64,000 bases of DNA from Patiria miniata. Its lineage: Eukaryota; Echinodermata; Asteroidea; Valvatida; Asterinidae. Made by a program: the position numbers and the translations under genes. The stretch covers positions 14,919,606 to 14,983,605 of the forward strand of contig NW_024037064.1 in the NCBI RefSeq assembly GCF_015706575.1. The letters are read 5' to 3'. Shown piece after piece: positions 46,001 to 58,500 of the stretch. The notes below the pieces were generated by a model, which did not search any database, was not told the origin of the DNA, and saw only the letters and a list, made by a program, of their open reading frames with translations. Each line of letters begins with the position of its first letter. The first letter of the stretch is position 1.

Positions 46001-46507
46001 GAGGTGACCGAGCTCCGCGGCGCCGATCCCACAAGATGTGGAATCTGAACCACGGCGGTCAAGCTCTAAATCAAGGACACAGTTGAAGTCTCCTGCTAAA
46101 ATAACAGGACAACTACCCGTCAAGAAAAAAGACAACTCCGCGAAGAAGAGACGACGCGACCTGGGGTCAGTCGGGGCATAAACTGTGCACAATCGCACAC
46201 CCTTTCCTCCCCCTGGACCGCGCAAAATTCCAGAAACGATCCTTCCATCAGAATCGATGGAAAGATCAGAAAATTCAAAAGGACTTTTGGCAGGCAGAAG
46301 GATGACGGTCCCGCAGGAAGAAGATGTGCCAAAACTGGCAAAAATCTTCCCCCTCCACTCCGCCTGCCAAGAAACTAAATCGTCATTGCCAGAAATATGA
46401 CACTCCTGAAGACAGGAAATATCATACTCCCGGCAAAGACTAAAAACGCGTCTCCTCTTCACGGGGTCACGCATTCCATTGACGTTCAATGAAAGCAAAT
46501 TGACCAT
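43055..46507 (-). CDS. Keno-4a ORF2: endonuclease and reverse transcriptase
   Basis: 1,150 residues, open. It keeps the endonuclease landmarks (LNVNG, LQECHI, GDFNCVL, SDHD) and the RT landmarks (SLDQQKAFD, RQGCPLSPLLY, YADD). Residues about 1-450 differ from Keno-1 at many positions. From SMANGKTPGGDG onward long stretches are identical, with another divergent patch at about 910-975 (QPTGSYRHFCRL...GQQPVQCPAV). This mosaic pattern is discussed as a finding. Confidence 0.92.
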   Translation of the reverse strand: MVNLLSLNVNGMRDPVKRRRVFSLCREYDISCLQECHISGNDDLVSWQAEWRGKIFASFGTSSSCGTVILLPAKSPFEFSDLSIDSDGRIVSGILRGPGGGKGVRLCTVYAPTDPRSRRLFFAELSFFLTGSCPVILAGDFNCVLDLELDRRGSDSTSCGIGAAELGHLISDFSLKDCWRSFNPSTHSFTWRNAANTIASRLDRIYASSSVGAVSCGHSPCYFSDHDCVDLKFNFPEIAGAGRGFWKCNVSVLADAGFQTDFRKAYAGWRTLKEGYGNELLWWEDVKSRIKRFIISFSCRLARNRRRRRESLVAALRSVVSTLNSGQCNPEVLARHEEIRNELARLDDFEAEGARIRARVRDLEEGEKPSRYFYQLETSQARKKTISSVYSPGGDIVSSPEEISTVYRDFYLDLFSAEPVEVESQSPFLDSLSNVLDEASRIDLDSPLGLPELDVALRSMANGKTPGGDGLPKEFYVKFWDLVGPDLLGVFRCAFSLNSLGDSQRLGIITLLEKGGDPLDPRNKRPISLLNVDYKILSKALCLRLGRVLPDIVGQFQTCGVKGRSIHDNIRLLRDLVAFVDGKNLDCLVISLDQQKAFDRVNWDFLFKVLDRFGFGPNFRHWIELLYTNISSAVLTNGSLSEPFLVTRGVRQGCPLSPLLYVLFIEPFAQTVIKDSRLAGLTIPGASGLECRVLQYADDTTCIVRDFRSVRRLFGIIDAFSRASGSRLNFAKSKGLVFGSWPDCLPDEVPIQWTRDPIKINGVWVGGGDMGPMNWRERIPNLQSTLDMWKGRMLSLLGKVLLVNTLILTPLFFLAPVYPLPVSVEKVINRAIFSFIWSGKTELVKRSVLVQTLANGGLGVTNIRHKCDAFFVSGFKVLLSDDGPPWRFFSLYWAASSLLGVLPRNIWRNDTPHAFQPTGSYRHFCRLVLLVSTISPDIDWGPITVRQLYDLLSGQQPVQCPAVRCDDFLHLFKLCHSSNLSNRLRDLNWRVIWGALKTSQRLGHWGIGDGQCPRVGCAAPESLGHVFWDCPFVYILWAWVEHIGGKALARYFSLTRSCVLYGSGLETRPDSLLVWYLISTVKWLVWCSRCETLYDGSRPDADHVLHRVKAAVKNRIRLDFVRLDRAKFRTIWCVRGAVCFIRDDQLVFRL

Positions 46508-46527
46508 GGTGTGCTGAAGTGAACATA

Positions 46528-47952
46528 TTACTCGGGTGGATCACCTTTCGGTTTACCACCCGAGTCTAGAGTGGCAGCGGGGGGAGAACTACTGTCCCCC
46601 ACCCGCTTGTCCGTATCCGGGCCCTGGGGCTCGGACCGGCTAGTTTGTGTGTCCCCCAAAGGTGTTGTGCGGGGGACAGCACTAGTTTTGGATGACTTTG
46701 TAGGCTCATCCACTTTCATCTCAGACTCAGATGAGTCTGAGAGACATTTCCCCGAGATTTTTTTGGGGACTGCACCCGAAGAGGGAGAATCGGAGCCAGA
46801 AGAGGGATGACGAGCCCTCTTCTTCATCTTCCTCTTCCCTCTAACGGGTAAAAAACCAACCGCCCTATCTATTGCAGCCGCCTGGCAGTCAATGGCGTCG
46901 CAAGACACCACGGGCTTGGCGTTAATACCCGTGCAGTCTGCGCAGCCGGCCACATGAAAGGGCATAGCCCTCGAAATCCCACGGTCGCAATGGAAACATT
47001 CCCACGCGACCGGAGACTTCAGAGGGCCTATCTGCCTCGAGCATTGAATACACGATGCTCGAGGCAATTCAAAATTCGACGACTCGGAACTCTCCGAGTC
47101 TGACAAATCAGACCCGGGAGTTACAGCTGGGTTGGACTTCTCCGCCGCCGCCACGTCCAAAACGGGCGTGGACTCGGGGGAAGACGGAGAAGACTCCAAC
47201 CCACTAGATTTGGCAGGAGAGGATTCCGCTCCAACAGATGGTACCGGAGCAGACTTCCCCTGCACTACTACATCAGCCCACCGTTTGGTGGGCTGAACTT
47301 TCCTGGCGAAGGATTTGGGACACAGCTTAAAGCCATGCCCCTCCTCCTCGCACAAAGTACAAACCACCCTGTTGGGGCATTCCCCAGAAGGGTGGCCTAC
47401 AAGCAAACATTTGTAGCACCTTACGGTACTACATTTGTTTGCCGAGTGTGTCGGGTCCCCGCACCGGGCGCACGTCCGGGTTTGGCCGGAGTGGCCGACC
47501 CAGGCGTTGCGGTTCCCAATGCGGAGAACCGACGGTATAGATTTGACACCCGACATTAAGTACTGTCGGGTGCCAGTGAATACGGCAGGTTCCTCAGGGT
47601 AGGTTTGGAATCTTCCCTTGTCGACCCTGCCGTACCTAGACAAGATGGACCGGACGACATTGTCGTCCACGTCCATCTCAACGTACTTCACAGTGACCAG
47701 CTTCAGGCCGAATGATGAAACACGGCAACCTGGAAGCCGGTCTAAAACTGGCTCAAACTTTCGAGCTAGTGCGACCGATTTGAACGTCATGTCAAATCGG
47801 CCGCCAGGTAGTGGTTGCAAGGCCTCAAGGTGATTGGCCGGGATAATCCCGACCCCCTTGAGGGCCTTGAACACATCACTTGACGTCTCCTTGCCCCCAA
47901 AACTAAGTTCGAGGGCTCGGAGACGCCTGGCTTCGCTACCGTTTGACGGCAT
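46528..47952 (-). CDS. Keno-4a ORF1
   Basis: 474 residues, open, starting MPSNGSEARRLRALEL. Three CCHC knuckles (CARCGDPTHSANKC, CYKCLLVGHPSGEC, CTLCEEEGHGFKLC), the Cys-rich cluster and a Ser/Pro-rich tail ending KPKGDPPE as in Keno-1. The stop is 20 nt before ORF2. Confidence 0.9.
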   Translation of the reverse strand: MPSNGSEARRLRALELSFGGKETSSDVFKALKGVGIIPANHLEALQPLPGGRFDMTFKSVALARKFEPVLDRLPGCRVSSFGLKLVTVKYVEMDVDDNVVRSILSRYGRVDKGRFQTYPEEPAVFTGTRQYLMSGVKSIPSVLRIGNRNAWVGHSGQTRTCARCGDPTHSANKCSTVRCYKCLLVGHPSGECPNRVVCTLCEEEGHGFKLCPKSFARKVQPTKRWADVVVQGKSAPVPSVGAESSPAKSSGLESSPSSPESTPVLDVAAAEKSNPAVTPGSDLSDSESSESSNFELPRASCIQCSRQIGPLKSPVAWECFHCDRGISRAMPFHVAGCADCTGINAKPVVSCDAIDCQAAAIDRAVGFLPVRGKRKMKKRARHPSSGSDSPSSGAVPKKISGKCLSDSSESEMKVDEPTKSSKTSAVPRTTPLGDTQTSRSEPQGPDTDKRVGDSSSPPAATLDSGGKPKGDPPE

Positions 47953-48039
47953 GCTAAGCCAAGAAAGAAAAAGGAAAGGAAAAATCCGACTTGGATTTCT
48001 TTCACAAAAATAAAAATACCGTTACAAGCTTGTAACGGT

Positions 48040-48618
48040 TGGGGCACTCAGACGAGAGATGCCCCAACTTTAAACATTTGTAGCATTTAACTGCGTAGCC
48101 GATGCTACGTGCGCCTGGTCCCCGCAACGGGCGCAAGTCCGGGCCTGGCCAGTGTAGCCAACCCAGGCATTGCGGTTCCCGATGCGGAGAACCGAGGGAA
48201 TGTTTTGGACACCCGACATAAGGTATTGTCGGGTGCCCGTAAATACGGAGGGCTCTTCGGGGTAGGTCTGAAACCTACCCTTATGAACCCTCCCGTATCT
48301 AGAGAGGATGGATCGGACGATGTTATCGTCCAGATCCACCTCGACAAACTTAACAGAAACCAGCTTGAGGGTGCCGTGTGAAAGCACATGGCACCCTTCA
48401 AGCCGGTCTAAATGCGGTAAAAACCGCTTGGCTTGGGCGGCAGACTTGAACGTTACGTCAAATCTGCCACCCTGCAACGGCTGTAAGGCCTCAAGATGGG
48501 CCGCGGGGGAAATCCCCACGCCTTTGAGCGCCTTAAACGCGTCACTAGGCGCCCCCTTGCCGTCAAATTTGACTTCAACGGCGCGGAGGCGCCGAGCTTC
48601 GTATGTCTTGGAAGACAT
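48040..48618 (-). pseudogene. Keno-4b ORF1 fragment
   Basis: Matches Keno-1 ORF1 from residue 1 into the second zinc knuckle. A net 4-bp loss near 48091-48097 shifts the frame after the first knuckle (…VASA), and the homology ends at about 48040. Confidence 0.88.
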
Positions 48619-49488
48619 ATTGAAGCAATCCCCAAAATAAAATGTCCAACTAGGACCAAGAAAGAAAAAACAAAAGAATGGACACCGAAACTAGCTTGTG
48701 TCGATGTCCAAACTAAGGGATGGTAGCAAACTGCCTACCAGTCCCACAGAAATATATAATACAGATACCGATACAAACTTGTATCGGTAATAAATTATTT
48801 ATTATATACAAAGAGAGTGAGTCACAACTGCTGACTCACTCAACAAGAAGATAAATCACAGGTAGCAACTGCCTACCTGTGATTAAGAAAGAAAAATGAA
48901 CGCGGAGGCCAGGCCCCGCAGACCCGAAATTCCCCACCGGTGTAGTGCAGAGAACCCCGAGCCTACAGGCCCGCAATACCCGCGCTACGGCTCGCTCCCC
49001 GCTGCCGACCCACCACCTAGTGTAACGGCGGTAGCCGGCTGCGTAACGGGTCACAAGCCGCAGCACAAGCACACGGGTCCCAACCCCGCAAACACTAAAG
49101 AAAGGAGAAAATTCCCCCAACAAAGGACTTCACGGGGCTATGCACACGCACAGCCCCACCCAAATGAATAGGGCCGTGCACGCTGCCACGGCCTAAACAA
49201 AGAAACGCGTAGAAACGAATGGGCCGTGCACGCTGCCACGGCCCAAACAAAAGACGTGTACAAATGAATAGGCTGGCGTGTACAGCACTGCGTACACAGC
49301 CAGCAACGAAAAACCAACACCAAAAACACCCAAAATATCACAAAAAATGCAACGAAAATCTCTAAAAACTAGACCTACTTGGTCTATAAACGAAGACAAA
49401 AAGGAAGATACAAAAATTATCTTCTCACGCGATCGAAAAACTTGAATATAGTCGCAGACAACCCGGAGCTCCGGGGAGGCGTGGCTGT
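48040..49488 (-). mobile_element. Keno-4b, 5' fragment of a first-subfamily Keno
   Basis: The 5' UTR and the first 190 or so codons of ORF1 of a Keno-1-like element, lying between the Keno-4a break and the U2 5' part. With 4a it makes a 6,993-bp composite. A large deletion between two neighbouring Keno-bearing units would produce this arrangement. Confidence 0.85.
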
Positions 49489-49540
49489 CTGAAAAGAACA
49501 GATACTACACATGATCTTAGCCAAAAGGCCGAGAAGCGAT
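49489..49540 (-). ncRNA. U2 snRNA gene copy 4, 5' part
   Basis: U2 nt 1-52, start at 49540; unchanged. Confidence 0.95.
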
Positions 49541-50041
49541 AACGATTAATATTAAAACAATAGCGCGGAAAGGGATTATTCGTCTTGAAATACTGTTTGC
49601 TATTGTTCTTCTTATTATTTATTTTTGCCTTTTTTTGTTTCCTGGTGTGAAAACAAAAAAAAGACTCCTGCGCGTCCACCGCAACTCAACGAAACCCGGG
49701 GAGAGAGAGATGAGCAAGAAATCTCCGGCTTTCTCAGATTAACAGAGACATATACATTCTTAAAAATATTTCTATCATGCATTTTCATACACCTCGATCA
49801 TATTTCACCAAAAATCTTGTTGAAAAAATTAATCCAGACAAAAAATGGGATCAATGCATCAGTGAGCGAGAGCGTCGGCACTAAATGCCGTACGTACGAT
49901 GTACCGGGACAAGCATATCAATAGATGGCGCCCTTCAACACTCCCGGTCATCGCGCCTCGGCGTTTCCCATCTGGGTATTTCTCAGGCCCTGCCAATGGG
50001 TCCCACATTAGGGGCGGGGAAATACTTCAGTTTGTCAGTAA

Positions 50042-50113
50042 GCTCCGTGGCCGAGTGGTTAGAGAGCACATGTAGAAAGTAATAGACCGTGGGTTCGAGT
50101 CCCAGCCTGCCGC
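50042..50113 (+). pseudogene. tRNA-like pseudogene, copy 4
   Basis: Same element as copy 1. Confidence 0.58.
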
Positions 50114-50687
50114 TTTCCTTTAATTGCTTGGTTATTGTTTTTTGTTTTGTTATTTTTTCACTTACTTATTTCCCCTTTTTGTAATAATTACTATTTTATT
50201 TCATTGATTTATTGTTTATTTCGTCATGAAGTTATAAGAAGAAAATTCGAAAGAAAAGAAAACATTCGTCATACCGTTTTCATTTGCGCTTATAATACTT
50301 ATGTATCAATATCAATGCGGTCCCGCGGGGAGTTAATTGAAGAGAGAAAGAAAGAAAAGAAACAAACGGGAAACAAATGTCAACGCACCATTATTTGTCC
50401 ATTTTTGTAACCTTTGGTGAATAAGTCATTCACATTCTACATGAGGCAACATTTAAGACAATACATATACATACATGTATGGCTAATGTACTCAGCCGGC
50501 CGGCCGGTCACATACGCAGTGCGTAAAATTTTGCATAATGCTTAAGTTAAAGGACACAGTGGGAATTCTATCTGGAACAGTGTTCTATTGTTTATAAAAA
50601 AAATTAGAGAAATTGATTTCGGCTATGAGTGAAGGTAGAGGTGGAGTTAGACAGGCAGCGACAAATCTCTTTTTTGAAGGTTGTGGT

Positions 50688-50703
50688 GGCTCTGAAAAGA
50701 GCC
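50688..50703 (-). terminator. H2A-4 histone 3' hairpin
   Basis: Canonical hairpin. Confidence 0.93.
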
Positions 50704-50738
50704 TTTTGGGTTTGTGGATGCAAAGTAAGTTCTTTTCT

Positions 50739-51116
50739 TTACTTTGACACTTTGGCGGTCTTCTTGGGCAGAAGAACTTGCTGGATGTTGGGAAGGACAC
50801 CACCCTGCGCGATGGTAACTCCGCTCATCAACTTGTTCAACTCCTCGTCGTTGCGTATAGCAAGCTGCAGATGGCGGGGATTAATTCTCGTCTTCTTGTT
50901 GTCTCGTGCAGCGTTTCCGGCCAGTTCCAAGATCTCCGCGGTAAGGTACTCCATCACTGCCGCAAGGTAGACCGGTGCACCGGCACCGACACGCTGGGCG
51001 TAGTTGCCCTTACGCAGAAATCTGTGAACACGACCCACGGGGAACTGGAGTCCCGCCCTGGAGGACCTGCTCTTGGCCTTGCTTCTTGCTTTGCCGCTCT
51101 TTCCTCGCCCAGTCAT
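50739..51116 (-). CDS. Histone H2A, copy 4
   Basis: Complete 125-residue H2A with intact promoter elements. Confidence 0.97.
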   Translation of the reverse strand: MTGRGKSGKARSKAKSRSSRAGLQFPVGRVHRFLRKGNYAQRVGAGAPVYLAAVMEYLTAEILELAGNAARDNKKTRINPRHLQLAIRNDEELNKLMSGVTIAQGGVLPNIQQVLLPKKTAKVSK

Positions 51117-51863
51117 CTTGACAGTATAGTGACAGAAGATGAATGTACTCTGCAGTAAAGGTGGTGTGTGAATGAACCCACTTGGAAAACACGACACTAG
51201 TTATAGCGTTCTGGTGGATTGGCTGAAGCGTGCCAAGTAGCCAATCACGCGACACGGGCGTGCCCGTCGCACGGTTGGGTGCACCGCATCCATTTTGGAC
51301 GCGGGGGACGAGGGAACAAAAAATTACAACTGTGTCATCGTCGTTCAAAGTAATGGAATCACTAGATAAAACACAGAAACATGCAGCATTCTTACCTCCA
51401 TTTTAAGACGTTTTATTGTTATTCCGCCGAAGAAGTCCCATGATCTTTCGACCAGCCTCCGCACAATGGCAGTGATTCGTTGCTCTCACGCGGCGGTTAA
51501 AACTGGCCTCGGTTTCTTGCTAGATATTTGTAACATCCCACAGACGAAATCCTAATTTATTTTTTAATAGTAACCCACTCAACAAAATGCAAGCACTCGT
51601 CCGGAGATTGAAAGAAATGACCAATTGACAAAGGCTGTGGCATAAATTAAATTATGTGTTTACGACGACGACAAGACTCAGGGATTAACTTTAATCGCAT
51701 TACCTCCCCTCGCCTCACGAAGGGTAAAAGAATATTAAAAAAAAGAGAGAGAGAGAGTGAAAGGGACACAACAGAATAAAAAAAAGGTTAGTTGTAAAAC
51801 CTAAGAAATGGGCTGATCGGGCGAACTGAGCTGACTGGCAAATCTCTTTTTGGAAACTGTGTT

Positions 51864-51879
51864 GGCTCTGAAAAGAGCC
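51864..51879 (-). terminator. H2B-5 histone 3' hairpin
   Basis: Canonical hairpin. Confidence 0.93.
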
Positions 51880-51905
51880 GTTTGGTTTTGAAGCCTTCAA
51901 AATTT

Positions 51906-52274
51906 CTATTTTGAAGTCGTGTACTTGGTGACGGCCTTGGTGCCTTCGCTGACTGCATGCTTAGCAAGCTCCCCGGGAAGAAGTAGGCGTACTGCTGTCT
52001 GCACTTCACGGCTTGTGATGGTGGACTTCTTGTTGTAGAGAGCGAGGCGAGAAGATTCGCTGGCGATGCGCTCAAACACGTCGTTGACAAAGCTGTTCAT
52101 GATGCTCATTGCCTTGCTCGAGATTCCGGTGTCGGGGTGCACCTGTTTCATCACTTTGTAGATGTAGATGCCGTAGCTCTCCTTGCGACGCCGGTGCCTC
52201 TTTTTGTTGGCGCTAACCGGACCCTTAGTATTTCCGGCCTTCTTCTGACCTTTTCCGCTAACTTTGGGAGCCAT
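51906..52274 (-). CDS. Histone H2B, copy 5
   Basis: Complete 122-residue H2B with promoter and hairpin. Confidence 0.97.
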   Translation of the reverse strand: MAPKVSGKGQKKAGNTKGPVSANKKRHRRRKESYGIYIYKVMKQVHPDTGISSKAMSIMNSFVNDVFERIASESSRLALYNKKSTITSREVQTAVRLLLPGELAKHAVSEGTKAVTKYTTSK

Positions 52275-52942
52275 ATTGGAGGACTTGGAATGTATCGGAT
52301 CGTGAGATCGAATGAAAGACCAGCACGTCTTGGCCGGCTTTTATTGTGCACAGCTTGGATTCTGACCACCCATGCATCGTCCACTTTCCCGCCAGTGACC
52401 GCTTACCCATGCGTGAAGAAAGCGGTATGCGTGCATAGTTATACAATGCACGCACGGCACGACCCCCCCCCCCCTCCCCGGCAAGGGTATTTTTAGCCTT
52501 TTTCTCAGACTGACACGTGTATAAGTGTCCTTCTTAAATATTATTGTCTACTGAATTTCTGGGAAATAATAAAGTCATCTCCAGCGGAGGGCGAATTAAT
52601 ATGTCGTAGTGCACCAATACTTCTTTAAATGTTGTTTCCCCCTTATGCACCATCCATTTATAATGAATCATACAATGTAACGCAAAACCGACGAAAATAA
52701 GAGAACGAGTACCTGTAATTGTCAAAACAGATAGGAAATATATATCATTATTACCATGCCCATAACAATTCAATTTTGCCTGGAACACGTTTCGGATGAG
52801 GCATACGTATAGAACCCAAAAAGTGGAATGTATTTGGACAGAATATCAACAATAATAATTCGGAAAAAAAATCAACGGCCCTTTATTCTTTATTTGAAGG
52901 AAAACTCAGGGATTGGACTTAATCTCTCTTTGAAGAAGTAGT

Positions 52943-52958
52943 GGCTCTGAAAAGAGCC
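52943..52958 (-). terminator. H3-5 histone 3' hairpin
   Basis: Canonical hairpin. Confidence 0.93.
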
Positions 52959-52992
52959 GTTAGTTTTATTTCTTTTTGCGCACACAACGTGC

Positions 52993-53505
<513 letters not shown>

Positions 53506-54054
53506 CTAACAATGGGCTATCTTCCGATTGGGTGCTTCGGGGGCCAAGCGGAGACGCTTCAGTGATCACGATTTCCGTACGTTGAAAAAGTATAGACGTT
53601 AAATTTCAATCGAAAATGCTGCTTTTCCGAGCCTAATAGTATTATGAGCCCTCGGCAACAGAATCCATTTGGGATCGTTGTGACTACAATATTTCTCCCA
53701 CCCCCTACTTGGGATTAATTGAACCCCAATAAACACCCCCTCCCCCACCCCTAAAAGAAAAGTGACAAACATACGGATTTCCCTGGCTGCTGTTTATGTT
53801 TGTTTTGTAATAAAGACAATAATCACACACACCCATTCGCGAACAAAATGTCACGGATCCCTCTATACGTTCCCCGCTATATCCTGAGACGAGCACCCAG
53901 TAATTATTACTTAATCGACTTTGACAAAAAAATGGAGACCAGACATGTTTTACAGTGGAAATAGGGAGGGGAAAAGCAACTCTAAGAACACACATGACAA
54001 GGACAAGTGAAATCGAGTAAAATCAAGATTCAATCTCTTTTTTGAAATAGTGGT

Positions 54055-54070
54055 GGCTCTGAAAAGAGCC
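54055..54070 (-). terminator. H4-5 histone 3' hairpin
   Basis: Canonical hairpin. Confidence 0.93.
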
Positions 54071-54097
54071 GTTCGGTTTGATTTTTGGATATGGTGT

Positions 54098-54421
<324 letters not shown>

Positions 54422-54910
54422 TCAGTCGGTTGTAGATGATTCAATGGCCATCCCAGCCCCGGCGAGGCAACTTATAGGACATGCGCGGACGCGATATGAG
54501 CATGCGAAGCCATCAACTGTTACGGCGCCCTCTGGCGACCAATCGTGGCAGGAGCACTCATCCTGGGAAACAAACAAATCAGAAGCAAAACAAGGGGGAA
54601 AAGGGATAACAAATAAGAAAAGGAAGAAGATGCCTAGAAACATATTGCAACGAGACTCAAACAATACATTTATAACCAGACACAGAGGGGTCGTGGCCAA
54701 GCTTTTTTTTTTTTTTTTTTTTTTTTTACACCTTGAACGGAAATCAATGAAAACGCCAACATCATAATTTAACAAGACTTTACACACTTACTAATATTTA
54801 CCGTAATTCAATGTGAAAGCCCTGTCACCAAAACGTCAAAAGAAAACGAACCTTTAACGACGGGGCACCGTAGTCAGAACCTGTTTTTGTATTAATTGAT
54901 GTTCCCCGAA

Positions 54911-55069
54911 GGGAGTGGGCCGAATCCCGGATGTACTGCTATACCGGGCCAACCCGTGGCCGGGACGAGGCAAGCCTCTATTCCACGGCCCAAATCCAAA
55001 AATCAGTTTAATATACTGGCTGTTCAATGAACAGCGTTTCAGATATTAAGCTGAAAAGAACAGATACTA
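54911..55069 (-). ncRNA. U2 snRNA gene copy 5, 3' part
   Basis: U2 nt 34-192, unchanged, followed by the 3' end of Keno-5. Confidence 0.92.
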
Positions 55070-55329
55070 ATTTTTTGGTTTCGGGGTCCTCCTAAAGAAG
55101 ATCCCAGGATAGGGTAGTCACACTACACCTTAGTTAGTGAGGCTACGAGCCTCCCTACCCTTTGCCTAATAATTAAACTGACAAACACTTAACACGGACA
55201 AGACAAACAAACTGTGTAGCCACGCTACCCACGCGTTACCATGGTAGGGTACGACCCTAACTGTCTGCCGAAAACCATATTCAAACAAAATGCATACTAT
55301 ACACATCCAGACGAAACTTCCAAACTTCG

Positions 55330-55570
55330 ATAAAAAAGACCTAAAGGGTCTAAAACATGAGAGCGAAGACTCTCACAGGTTCGACACAAGGCTCTAAAGA
55401 GATGCCATGATTCTACTAAAAAAGGGCCTAAAGGGCCCCAAAACCGGGAGCTGAAAGCTCCCACACAAAAGGGACCAAAAGGGTCCCAGTAAACCAGGAG
55501 CAAAAATTCTCCCACACAGAAGAGACCTAAAGGGTCTAAACAGCAAACACCAAGGGTTTCAAAAACCTAA
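55330..55570 (-). repeat. Keno-5 3' UTR hairpin chain
   Basis: Stems here include GACC-TAAAG-GGTC, GGGCC-TAAAG-GGCCC, GGGAGCTGAAAGCTCCC, GGGACCAAAAGGGTCCC and GAGACC-TAAAG-GGTCT. Positions and loops follow Keno-1, but many stem pairs differ and still match each other. Confidence 0.7.
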
Positions 55571-58500
55571 AGGCGAAGAATTAGCTGACCTCCGACGACT
55601 GTGCAGAGAATTCCCCGCACGCACCACGTAGCACGGAAGCCGTCTTCGGTCAGCCTAGCAAAATCAGCACGAATTCTATCCCTGACCGCGCGCTTAATCC
55701 GATGGAGAACAATATCTGCGCTGGCAGTAGACTTATCGAACAAGGTCTCGCAACGCGAAGACCAAATAAGCCACTTGACAACGCAGATCAAGTACCAAAC
55801 CAAAACACAATCTGCACGGTTATTCAAACCATCAGCATACAATACACAAGGTGCGGTCAGGGAGAAATGTTCCCCCAAGATCCTCCCACCCACATGTTCA
55901 ACCCAACCCCAAGGAATAGAAACAAAGGCACAATCCCAAAAAACATGGTTAATAGTTTCCGGTTGGCCACAACCGGCGCGGGGGCACTTGCCGGCCCCAT
56001 AACCCCAATTAAGAACTTTTTGGGCCGTTTTCACGGCCCGCCAAATGATTCTCCAGTTCAGATCCCGGAGACGGTGATCCAAAACGGAGCAGTTAGCAAA
56101 TTTAAAAACCAAGGCTAAGTCTTGGAGGACTAAGACCGGTTTCCTAACAGGATCTTGGCCGAAAAAAATCAGGTATAATTGGCGGGAGGTACCCGCTTCC
56201 CAGGCAAAATTCGGAGCCAGCTTAAAAACAAGCAAGACCAGCTTGCAAAAATACCCATACCAAGAAGTGAGGTTCAAGGCGTGCGGCCTGCTGTTAGACC
56301 AAAACCCAACAGGCAGGATACTACGCAACGAAAATGTTACCCAATAAAGGGCAAAAAACCTCCAAGGAGGACCATCAACATCCAACACGCTCCTCAAACC
56401 CCGAACAAAAAGACTATCACATTTATGTCTGATATTAACTACGCCCAGCCCACCCTGATCAACAGGTTGAAAAAGGACTGGGCGCGAAACCAACTCGGTC
56501 TTATTAGACCAAATGAAACCAAAAATAGCCTTGTTCACCACCTTCTCCACCGAGGCGGGGAGGGGGTAAATAGGCGCTAGATAATACAGAGGCGAAAGAA
56601 TAACTGAATTAACAACCAAAACTTTACCAAGAAGAGAAAGATTTCTCCCTTTCCATTTAGTAAGACAAGTGAGCAGAGCTGGAATTCGTTCCTTCCAGCT
56701 CTTCTCACCCATGTTTCCCTTACCAACAAAAATACCATTAATTTTAATGGGAGTTCTGGTCCACTTAATGTCAACCAGAGAAGACATATCATCAGGCCAG
56801 GCCCCGAAAATGAGGCCCTGAGATTTGGCCATATTCAGGCGAGAACCGCTCGCTAACTCATACTGTTTAATGATACCGAACAGTCGCACCAGCGACAAGC
56901 GATCCCTGACAATGCAAGTGGTGTCGTCAGCGTACTGAACGACTTTGCACTGCAAACCACTGCTGCCTGGAACCACCAGGCCACCGATGCGACCGTCACG
57001 GATAACTGTAGCCGCAAACGGCTCAATAAAAAGAACGTAGAGGAGAGGAGATAGGGGACATCCCTGCCTCACTCCCCTCGACAAACCAAACGGATCAGAA
57101 AGAACACCATTAACTAAAACTTGACTAGAAATGTCGGTGTACAAAAGTTTGACCCAGTGCAAAAAGTTAGGGCCGAACCCAAAACGACTCATGACTTTAA
57201 ACAAAAAATTCCAGTTAACTCTGTCGAAAGCCTTCTGTTGATCTAAAGAGATTACAAGGCAGTCAAGGTTCTTTCCATCCACATACGCCACCAGATCCCG
57301 TAGGAGTCTGATGTTGTCGTGGATGGACCTCCCCTTGACGCCGCAAGTCTGGAAAGGACTGATGATGTCTGGCAGCACTTTGCTGATACGTAAGCATAAG
57401 GCCTTCGACAAAATTTTGTAGTCAACATTCAGCAAAGAAATTGGCCGTTTATTACGGGGATCTAACGGGTCACCGGGCTTTTCTAATAGAGTTAGAATGC
57501 CCGACCGCTGAGAAACAGCTAAACAATTCAACTTATAAGCACAACGAAAAACCCCCAGCAGGTCTGGACCTAACAACTCCCAGAAGGAAATGTAAAATTC
57601 CCTGGGAAGTCCGTCCCCACCAGGGGTCCTACAGTTGGCCATCCCCTTCAGTGCATCGGTCAACTCCGAGAGTTCAAGTGGACTCTCGAAATCCAAAAAA
57701 AGGTCATGAGGGACTCTGGAGGTTAACGAGTCTAGAAAGGGAGACTGGAGATCCTCCTCTACCGGCTCCTCGCTAAACAAATCGGAATAAAAGGACCGAT
57801 AAACAGAGGCAATTTCTGCCGAAGTCTCGACAACAACGTCGTCGGCACCGCGGACAGAAGAAATAAACTTTTTTCTGGCTTGCTCGGACTCCAGCCGAAA
57901 GAAAAACTTGGATGGCTTCTCCGCATCATTGAGGACACGGACACGAGAACGTATTCGAGCCCCCTCAGCTTCAAAGTCATCCAATGTCTCCAATCTCCAT
58001 TTCAAAGAGTCATACTGGGCTAGAAGCGCGGGGTTAGAATCCCCACTATTCAAATCAAGAAGAACAGATTTAAGAGAAGACATTAAGTCCTCCCTTTTCT
58101 TCCGTCGTTTCCTGGCTAAGCGGCTAGAAAAGCTGACCAACATTTGCTTGGAACGCAATTTGACGTCCTCCCACCAGAGGAGTTCATTATCAAACCCCTC
58201 CTTGAGCAAACGCCAACCTAAATAAGCTTGCGTAAACTCTTCTCTAAAAACGGCATCAGAAAGGATGGAGACGTTACACTTCCAGTAACCGCTCCCGATG
58301 CCGGGAGAAGAGGGGAAGGTAAATTTCAAAGTAATAGCATCATGATCAGACAAATAACAGGGCGAGTGCGAACAAGACTCCACATCCAGCAGACGGGACA
58401 CGTAAAAACGGTCCAGCCTACTGGAGGCGGAGTTCGCCGCATTTCGCCAGGTAAAAGAATGAACATTAGGAAAACGATCTCTCCAACAGTCTTTTAGGGA

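Larger units (their letters stand above)
42496..48034 (-). mobile_element. Keno-4a, second Keno subfamily, 5' end missing
   Basis: It holds a complete 3' UTR, ORF2 and ORF1 plus about 80 nt of 5' UTR, then breaks at an ACGGT overlap (48035-48039) into Keno-4b. Its 3' end (…CCAAAAAAT before TAGTATC) differs from Keno-1 and matches Keno-5. ORF1 and the ORF2 N-terminal part differ clearly from Keno-1, while the ORF2 reverse-transcriptase part is almost identical. This points to exchange between subfamilies. Confidence 0.85.
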
